Shown one piece after another: positions 54,797 through 64,000 of a stretch of 64,000 bases of DNA. Made by a program: the position numbers and the translations under genes. Source of the stretch: Nocardioides palaemonis (lineage in GTDB: Bacteria; Actinomycetota; Actinomycetes; Propionibacteriales; Nocardioidaceae). Below the pieces are notes generated by a model. The model did no database searches and was not told the origin of the DNA. It saw nothing but the letters and a program-made list of their open reading frames with translations. The stretch covers positions 1,984,001-2,048,000 of the forward strand of contig NZ_JAGVQR010000001.1 of assembly GCF_018275325.1 (NCBI RefSeq), written 5' to 3'. How positions within the stretch are numbered: the first letter of the stretch is position 1; each line of letters starts with the position of its first letter.

Positions 54797-55792
54797 TCAC
54801 CTCCGCGACTTCGGGTCGAGGGCCTCGCGCAGCGACTCGCCCATCAGCGTGAAGCCGAGCGCGACGACGATGATGCAGCCGGCCGGGTAGAACGCCAGGT
54901 GCGGTGCCTCGGAGATGTACTGCTGGGCCAGGCCGAGCATCTGCCCCCATTCGGGTTGTCTCTGGTCGGGGTTGCCGAGTCCGAGGAAGGACAGGGCGGC
55001 GGCGTCGATGATCGCGACGGCCAGCGAGAGCGTGGCCTGCACGATCACCGGACCGAGCGAGTTGGGCAGCATGTGCCGGAACACGATCGCCCGCGGTCGT
55101 ACGCCGAGCGAGCGCGCCGCGAGGACGTGGTCGCTGGAGCGCTGGGCGAGCATCGACCCGCGCAGCAGGCGGGCGAAGACCGGCACCTGGATGATCGCGA
55201 TCGCGACCACCAGCGTCCACTGGCTGGGGCTGCGGGCGAGCGAGGCGATGGTGAAGGCCAGCAGCAGCGACGGGATGGAGAGCATCACGTCGACGACGCG
55301 CATCACGAACGAGTCGACCCAGCCGCCGAAGGCACCGGCGAGGGTGCCGAGCGTGAGCCCGCCGATGAGGCCGAACAGCGTGGCGAAGACGCCGACGATC
55401 AGGGTCTGCCGGCTGCCCACGATGAGCCGCGACAGCAGGTCGTGGCCGCGGTCGTCGCCGCCGAGGAGGTGGCCGGCCTCGGGGCCGGGGACCGGGTTGG
55501 TCTGCGGCCGGACCTTGTCGAGCAGCGGGGTTGCGGTGGGGTCCCACGGCGCGACCCACGGAGCGATGATCGCCAGCACGACGAAGGCGAGCGTGATGCC
55601 GGCGCCCACGAGGAACACGGGGTTGCGGCGAAGCCGCTGCCAGGCGCTGCGCAGGAGGGAGACGCCCTGCTCCTCGGCGGCCGCGCCGGCGGCGAGCGTG
55701 TCGATCCGCTCGCGGCGCAGCCCGCCGTAGGTGGGACGGTCCGTGCGGTCGGGGCGGTCAGTGGGTTCGGTGGGTTCGGTCACCGGGCTCAC
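54797..55792 (-). CDS. dppC: Dipeptide/oligopeptide ABC transporter permease (DppC)
   Basis: 331 residues. Cytoplasmic N-terminus of ~45 residues, then six helices; GHLLGGDDRGHDLLSRLIVGSR and the EAA loop HVLAARSLGVRPRAIVFRHMLPN are typical of DppC. GTG 55792 overlaps the dppB stop (GTGA); GTG 55783 with GAGGTGAG before it is an equal choice. Confidence 0.92.
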   Translation of the reverse strand: MSPVTEPTEPTDRPDRTDRPTYGGLRRERIDTLAAGAAAEEQGVSLLRSAWQRLRRNPVFLVGAGITLAFVVLAIIAPWVAPWDPTATPLLDKVRPQTNPVPGPEAGHLLGGDDRGHDLLSRLIVGSRQTLIVGVFATLFGLIGGLTLGTLAGAFGGWVDSFVMRVVDVMLSIPSLLLAFTIASLARSPSQWTLVVAIAIIQVPVFARLLRGSMLAQRSSDHVLAARSLGVRPRAIVFRHMLPNSLGPVIVQATLSLAVAIIDAAALSFLGLGNPDQRQPEWGQMLGLAQQYISEAPHLAFYPAGCIIVVALGFTLMGESLREALDPKSRR

Positions 55793-56799
55793 CTCGTCCG
55801 GATCCGGGGGTCGATCACCGCGTAGGCGATATCGACCAGCAGGTTGACCAGGACGTAGATGACCGCCGCGGCGAGGATCAGCACCTGCAGCACGGCGTAG
55901 TCCTTGTCGCGGAACGCGGTCGCGAGCGCCTGTCCGACGCCCTGGTAGGAGAAGACGGTCTCGGTCAGCACCGCACCGGCGAGCAGTCCGCCGACCTGGA
56001 GGCCGATGGTGGTGACCACGGGCAGCATCGCGTTGCGCAGCACGTGGCGGGCGCGGATCACCTTGGTGGTGAGGCCCTTGGCCTCGGCGGTGCGGACGTA
56101 GTCCTCGTCGAGGACGTCGAGCACCGAGGCGCGGGTGATCCGGAAGATCACCGCGAACGGGATCGTCGCGAGCGCGACGGCCGGCAGGATCAGGTGCTTG
56201 AGGGCGTCCCACGCGGCGTCCCACTCGCGGGTCAGGATGCCGTCGAGGACGAACATCCCGGTCACGCGGGTGGCGTCGAGGCCGGTGCTCTGGCGCCCGG
56301 AGACGGGCAGCAGGTTCCACTCGACGGCGAAGAAGTACTTCAGCAGGAACGCGGTGAAGAACACCGGGACAGCGACGCCGACCAGCGAGAAGATGACGGC
56401 GCCGGTGTCGGCGGCGGAGCCGCGGCGACGCGCGGCCATGTAGCCGAGCGGGATGCCGAGGGCGACGGCGATCAGCAGGGCCAGCGCGGACAGCTCGATC
56501 GTCGCGGGGAGCCGGTCGAGGAAGATCTGGAGCGCGTCCTCGCCCGGCAGCACCTTGGTGGAGACACCGAAGTTGCCGTGGACGGCGCGGTCGAGGAACT
56601 TGAGGTACTGCACGGGCAGCGGCTGGTCGAGGCCGAGCGCGGCCTCGAGCGCCGCCCGGCGCTCCTCGGTCTGCCGCTCTCCGAGGATCGCGGACACGGG
56701 GCCGCCCGGCAGCGAGCGCAGCCAGGCGAAGACGAGCATGGACAGCACGACGACCACCAGCACCATCTGCAGGAGCCGTCGTACGACGAAGCGAACCAC
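55789..56799 (-). CDS. dppB: Dipeptide/oligopeptide ABC transporter permease (DppB)
   Basis: 336 residues. VRFVVRRLLQMVLVVVVLSMLVF opens the DppB-type permease; YVRTAEAKGLTTKVIRARHVLRNAMLPVVT is the EAA loop. Six helices. GTG start about 110 bases after the dppA stop. Confidence 0.92.
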   Translation of the reverse strand: MVRFVVRRLLQMVLVVVVLSMLVFAWLRSLPGGPVSAILGERQTEERRAALEAALGLDQPLPVQYLKFLDRAVHGNFGVSTKVLPGEDALQIFLDRLPATIELSALALLIAVALGIPLGYMAARRRGSAADTGAVIFSLVGVAVPVFFTAFLLKYFFAVEWNLLPVSGRQSTGLDATRVTGMFVLDGILTREWDAAWDALKHLILPAVALATIPFAVIFRITRASVLDVLDEDYVRTAEAKGLTTKVIRARHVLRNAMLPVVTTIGLQVGGLLAGAVLTETVFSYQGVGQALATAFRDKDYAVLQVLILAAAVIYVLVNLLVDIAYAVIDPRIRTR

Positions 56800-56907
56800 G
56801 AGGGGGATCTCCTCACACGCCTGCGTGGGCCGGCGGCCGCCGATGACGGCGACCGCCGGGCCTCACGCAGATGGATCGGTCAACGGGTGGGCGTCAGCGC
56901 CCTCCCG

Positions 56908-58575
56908 TCACTGCCCGCCCTCGACCGACACCGAGGCGAACTCCTCGGCGGTCAGCGGGCTCGGCACGACGCCGTCGACGCCGGGACCGACGACCAGGGC
57001 CGGCGGCGAGTGGCTGATCGGCAGGCCCGGGAGGTAGTCCTCCATGATCTGCTGGTTGATGTCCTCGAACGCCGCCGCGCGCTGCTCGTCGTCGACGATC
57101 GCGTCGGCCGACTTCAGGTCCTCGGAGAGCTGCTGGCCCCACGGGTAGGCCCGGGTGCCGAAGTCGTTCTCCTTGAGGTTGCCGAAGAACGTGCCGATGA
57201 AGTTGAACGGCGAGTCGTAGTCGCCGGTCCAGCCCAGGATGTAGGCGTCGTAGCGACCGGCGGTGACGTTGTCGAGGTAGCCGCCGTTCCAGGAAGCCGT
57301 CTTGACGTTGACCTTGATGCCCACGGCCTCGAGGTCGGTGCGCAGCGCCTCGTAGATCTTCTGCGGGTCCGGCATGTAGGGGCGGCTGACCTCGGTCGGG
57401 TACGCGAAGGTGAGCTCCATTCCCTCGGCGCCGGCCTCCTTGAGCAGGCGCTTGGCCTCCTCGGGGTCGTACTCGTAGGGCTGCAGGTCGGTGTTGTAGC
57501 CGCTCACCGTGTCGGGCATGAACTGCGTGGCCTCGGTCGCGCCCTCGGGGAGCTGGGTCTGCACCAGCTGCTCGCGGTTGAGCGCGTGGTAGAGCGCCTG
57601 GCGGACCTTGAGGTCCTTCAGCTGCGGGTTGGCCTCGGGGTTGAGCCCGAGGTAGAGGATGTTGAAGGCGTCGCGGATCTCGACGCTGTTGCCCGCGTCC
57701 TCCAGACCGGCCCAGTCGACCGGGTTGGGGAGGTCGTAGCCGTTGATGCTGCCGGCCTCGAGCTCCTGGCGCCGGGTGCTCTCGTCGGGGATGACGCGGA
57801 AGACGAGCTCGCTGACCTGGGCCGGGTCGCCCCAGTAGTCGTCGTTGCGCTCGAGGGTGATGGTGCCGTTGGCCTCGTCGTACTCGCCGAAGGTGAACGG
57901 GCCGGTGCCGACCGGGTTGTCGGCGTAGTCGGGGAAGCTGAAGCCCTCGCCCTCGGCGGCGATGCCGTTGGCGTCGCCCTCCTCCATCGCGGTGGGCGAC
58001 TGCATGGCCAGCGACGCGAGCGACAGCATCGTCGGGAAGCCGGAGGTCGGACCGCTGATCGAGATCGTGGCCTCGAACTCGTCGGTCGCCTCGCAGCCCT
58101 GGTAGAGCGAGTTCGCGGCGTCGTTCTTGAACGAGCCCATGACGTAGCCCCAGTACTCGCCGGCGGTCTGGCCGGCCTCGTTCTGGTCGAACATCCGCTC
58201 GAAGTTGGCGCAGACGGCCTCGGCGTTGAAGTCGGTGCCGTCGTGGAAGGTCACGTCGTCGCGGAGCTCGAAGGTCCACTCGGTGCCGTCGTCGTTGGGC
58301 GTCCACTCGGTGGCGAGCTCGGGCACCACCTCGGCGGTGCCGGGCTCGATGCCGACGAGGCCCTGGAACATCTGCCGCGTGACCCGGAAGGTCTCGCCGT
58401 CGGTGGCGTAGAACGGGTCGAACATCTCCGGGGCGCCGGCCGCGCCGAACACGAAGGTCCCGTCGTCGCCACCGCCCTCGCTGTTGTCGTCGCGCTGGCT
58501 CTCCGCACAGCTCGCCAGGGTGGCGGCGGTCAGCACTGCTGCCGCCAGGGTCGCCGCGGTACGTCGTGGAGACAT
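56908..58575 (-). CDS. dppA: Peptide-binding lipoprotein (DppA/OppA, SBP family 5)
   Basis: 555 residues. Signal peptide with lipobox TLASC, then SBP_bac_5 features: RVTRQMFQGLVGIEPGTAEVVPELATEW, FELRDDVTFHDGTDFNAEAV, and a closing lobe with YILGWTGDYDSPFNFIGTFF. Captures peptides outside the cell for DppBCDF. SD AAGGA is 7 bases before the ATG; a TAGGGT -10 box is 42 bases upstream. Confidence 0.93.
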   Translation of the reverse strand: MSPRRTAATLAAAVLTAATLASCAESQRDDNSEGGGDDGTFVFGAAGAPEMFDPFYATDGETFRVTRQMFQGLVGIEPGTAEVVPELATEWTPNDDGTEWTFELRDDVTFHDGTDFNAEAVCANFERMFDQNEAGQTAGEYWGYVMGSFKNDAANSLYQGCEATDEFEATISISGPTSGFPTMLSLASLAMQSPTAMEEGDANGIAAEGEGFSFPDYADNPVGTGPFTFGEYDEANGTITLERNDDYWGDPAQVSELVFRVIPDESTRRQELEAGSINGYDLPNPVDWAGLEDAGNSVEIRDAFNILYLGLNPEANPQLKDLKVRQALYHALNREQLVQTQLPEGATEATQFMPDTVSGYNTDLQPYEYDPEEAKRLLKEAGAEGMELTFAYPTEVSRPYMPDPQKIYEALRTDLEAVGIKVNVKTASWNGGYLDNVTAGRYDAYILGWTGDYDSPFNFIGTFFGNLKENDFGTRAYPWGQQLSEDLKSADAIVDDEQRAAAFEDINQQIMEDYLPGLPISHSPPALVVGPGVDGVVPSPLTAEEFASVSVEGGQ

Positions 58576-58617
58576 CCCGAGATCCTTCCGTCCGTTATCC
58601 GGTCCAAGTTGTCCCGA

Positions 58618-58623
58618 ACCCTA
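58618..58623 (-). promoter_or_regulatory. -10 box TAGGGT of the dppABCDF operon
   Basis: Minus-strand TAGGGT; start of transcription near 58611 gives a ~36-base leader with a standard ribosome site. Confidence 0.45.
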
Positions 58624-58680
58624 TGCGCACGGACGTGATCCGGGCCACACCACCCCGGTCACGTCCCGATCACGAACGCA

Positions 58681-59370
58681 TCACGCGTCGCGGGCCAGCT
58701 TGGCCAGCGCATCGGTGTCGACTCCCACCAGGGTGTCGGCGAACACCCGGCGCTCCCCCTCCAGGATCGGGACGTGGTGGGGCACGCACACCACCGTGCA
58801 GCCGGCCGCCACCGCCGACTTCGCGCCGGTGTTGGAGTCCTCGATCGCCACGCACTCCGCCGGGTCGACGCCGAGCTCGGCGGCCGCGGTGAGGTACGGC
58901 TCGGGGTGCGGCTTGCCGAGCTCGACCCGGTCACCGGTCACGACGGTGCTGAACGACCCCTCGGGCAGCTGGGCCAGGATCGGGTCGACGAAGCGCTGCC
59001 ACGACATCGTCACCAGCGCGCACGGGACGCCGCGCCCGACGAGGTCGGTCAGCAGCTCGCGGGCGCCGGGACGCCACGGCACCTCGTCCTCGACGCGGGC
59101 GACGACGCCGTCGAGCAGCTCGTCGACGATCTGCTGCGGGGTGCGGTCGATGCCCATGTGGACCCGGATGTAGTCGCCGGAGTCCAGCAGCGCGCTGCCG
59201 ACCAGGTTCATCGCGTGCTCCTGCGACCAGGTGCCGCCGTACTTCTCGGCCATCGCGTACTCGGTCTCGATCCAGTACGGCTCGGTGTCGACCAGCGTGC
59301 CGTCCATGTCCCACAGGACGGCGGCCGGCAGCTGGTGGTCGGTCAGGGGCGCTGTGGAGGTCTCAGGCAC
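58681..59370 (-). CDS. HAD-family phosphatase (beta-phosphoglucomutase-like)
   Basis: 229 residues. VLWDMDGTLVDTEPYW has the DxDGT nucleophile/acid pair, VTMSWQR is motif II, GKPHPEPYLTAAAELGV motif III and CVAIEDSNTGAKSAVAAG motif IV, with an alpha-helical cap between. Substrate likely a sugar phosphate. GTG 59370 has a weak -10 (CAGGAT) 6 bases upstream; 22 bases after metH and possibly co-transcribed. Confidence 0.9.
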   Translation of the reverse strand: MPETSTAPLTDHQLPAAVLWDMDGTLVDTEPYWIETEYAMAEKYGGTWSQEHAMNLVGSALLDSGDYIRVHMGIDRTPQQIVDELLDGVVARVEDEVPWRPGARELLTDLVGRGVPCALVTMSWQRFVDPILAQLPEGSFSTVVTGDRVELGKPHPEPYLTAAAELGVDPAECVAIEDSNTGAKSAVAAGCTVVCVPHHVPILEGERRVFADTLVGVDTDALAKLARDA

Positions 59371-59392
59371 CCGGACATCCTGACACCCGGCC

Positions 59393-63169
<3,777 letters not shown>

Positions 63170-63204
63170 GGGTGGGGTGGTCCTCTCGGGCGTCGATCAC
63201 GACC

Positions 63205-63233
63205 AGCCTAGGAACGGTGTCCGACAGACGGAC
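63205..63233 (-). promoter_or_regulatory. metH promoter: -10 TAGGCT with a dyad in the -35 region
   Basis: Minus-strand -10 TAGGCT is at 63210-63205, 35 bases before the GTG. GTCCG-N5-CGGAC (63219-63233) sits where the -35 box should be and may be an operator. No B12 or SAM riboswitch core is recognisable in the short leader. Confidence 0.35.
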
Positions 63234-63303
63234 CGGTTTCCCACATGGTGGCACCGCGCGCGACGGCCAGCGAAATCTCCACGGCTCGCTGGGGGAAGCG
63301 CCC

Positions 63304-63309
63304 TAGGCT
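63304..63309 (+). promoter_or_regulatory. -10 box TAGGCT of the PAC2 gene
   Basis: Ends 6 bases before GTG 63316; predicted leaderless promoter, divergent from metH. Confidence 0.45.
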
Positions 63310-63315
63310 GGGCAG

Positions 63316-64000
63316 GTGATCGAGTTCGACGACGTGCAGGACCTCGACTCCCCCGTGGTGATCGCCGCCTTCGAGGGGTGGAACGACGCGGCGGACGCCG
63401 CCTCCGGGCTCGTCGACCACCTGATGGAGCAGTGGCAGGCCGAGGTCATCGGTGCCGTCGACCCGGAGGAGTTCTACGACTTCCAGGTCAACCGCCCGGT
63501 CATCGGCACCGACCAGCACGGGCACCGCCGGCTGACCTGGCCGACCACCCGGATCGCGGTGGCCCGCCCGGCCGACCTCGGGCGCGACGTGATCCTCGTG
63601 CGCGGCATCGAGCCGAACATGCGCTGGCGCCAGTTCTGCGCCGAGCTGCTCGCCGCCTGCGACGACCTCGGCGCGGAGCTCGTGGTGACGCTCGGGGCCC
63701 TGCTGGCCGACAGCCCGCACACCCGCCCGATCCCGGTCTCCGGCACCGCCAGCGAGCCCGAGCTGGTCGACCGCCTCGACGTCGAGCAGTCCAGCTATGA
63801 GGGCCCCACCGGGATCGTCGGCGTCTTCAACGACGCCTGCACCCAGCTCGACATCCCGTCGGTCTCCTACTGGGCGGCCGTCCCCCACTACGTCGCGCAG
63901 CCGCCGTGCCCCAAGGCGACCCTCGCGCTGCTCCACCGGCTCGAGGAGCTGCTGCAGGCGCCGATGCCGCTCGGCGACCTCCCCGACGACGCCAAGGCGT
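63316..64000 (+). CDS. PAC2 family protein (N-terminal part)
   Basis: About 228 residues are visible; the gene leaves the right edge. VVIAAFEGWNDAADAASGLVDHLMEQW, FYDFQVNRP and VLVRGIEPNMRWRQFCAELL are the PAC2 (proteasome assembly chaperone-like) family signatures, as in Rv2125 next to metH in M. tuberculosis. Role in bacteria unknown; presence in a proteasome-bearing genome is suggestive only. Confidence 0.9.
   Translation, partial: MIEFDDVQDLDSPVVIAAFEGWNDAADAASGLVDHLMEQWQAEVIGAVDPEEFYDFQVNRPVIGTDQHGHRRLTWPTTRIAVARPADLGRDVILVRGIEPNMRWRQFCAELLAACDDLGAELVVTLGALLADSPHTRPIPVSGTASEPELVDRLDVEQSSYEGPTGIVGVFNDACTQLDIPSVSYWAAVPHYVAQPPCPKATLALLHRLEELLQAPMPLGDLPDDAKA

Noticed and set aside
63170..63315. 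B12 or SAM riboswitch before metH
   Set aside because: The leader from the predicted start is only ~25-30 bases and no conserved riboswitch core could be found on either strand.

Overview
The window is very GC-rich, uses many GTG and some TTG starts, packs genes with 4-base GTGA/ATGA overlaps, and carries a complete Pup-proteasome gene set plus RbpA, twin-arginine secretion and a mycobacterial-type ppm/lnt pair. This identifies an actinobacterium. The intergenic repeats, orphan AbiEi-like gene and overall gene content look most like Nocardioides or a relative (Nocardioidaceae); the genus is an inference. No rRNA, tRNA, CRISPR array, insertion sequence or prophage was recognised.

Layout. 1-6,680: start of a secreted GHL10-type glycosidase with a DasR-like operator, a Nei2-type DNA glycosylase, a short UvrA paralog, a flavin/F420-type oxidoreductase, an SRPBCC protein and a DUF222-HNH nuclease with a LexA-like box. 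6,681-8,510: a small accessory stretch of poorly known genes and a 46-bp palindrome. 8,600-14,780: an ABC exporter pair, a YcaQ-like winged-helix protein, a tiny Cys-rich protein, a PhoD-like phosphatase and a zinc alcohol dehydrogenase. 14,848-22,410: an HTH-MurA fusion with its own operator, a GDPD/MFS pair, rbpA behind an exact SigR-type promoter, and the lnt-ppm-fxsA operon. 22,847-28,292: a lysine-fermentation-type cluster (kamA divergent from kdd-kamD-kamE-kal). 28,317-29,558: an orphan AbiEi-like/PD-(D/E)XK gene bracketed by two 84-bp double-hairpin elements. 29,577-30,683: a frameshifted mycothiol-dependent isomerase-family gene and an Lrp regulator.

30,687-52,378 follows, gene for gene, much of the known Mycobacterium tuberculosis Rv2090-Rv2119 order: 5'-3' exonuclease, HelY-like helicase, tatC, tatA, pafC, pafB, pafA, prcA, prcB, pup, dop, mpa/arc, trmI and a RecB-like nuclease. 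Additions are a lipid kinase, a two-domain FKBP lipoprotein, a site-2 protease and several small unknown genes. Together they pupylate proteins (PafA), prepare or remove Pup (Dop), unfold tagged proteins (Mpa) and degrade them (PrcAB); PafBC is the linked DNA-damage regulator. 52,636-58,575 is a five-gene dipeptide/oligopeptide ABC importer. 58,681-64,000 holds a HAD phosphatase, B12-dependent methionine synthase and the start of a PAC2 protein (again the Rv2124c-Rv2125 order).

Regulation and repeats. Many genes have a TANNNT -10 box, very often TAGGGT or TAGGCT, exactly 6-7 bases before the start codon, which predicts leaderless mRNAs. Three unrelated repeat families fill three convergent gene junctions (16,411-16,582; 29,475-29,558; 52,413-52,629). 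The most unusual items are the hairpin-bracketed AbiEi-like gene, the HTH-MurA fusion, the lysine-fermentation cluster, the dop/methyltransferase start-codon overlap and two very small unlisted genes.
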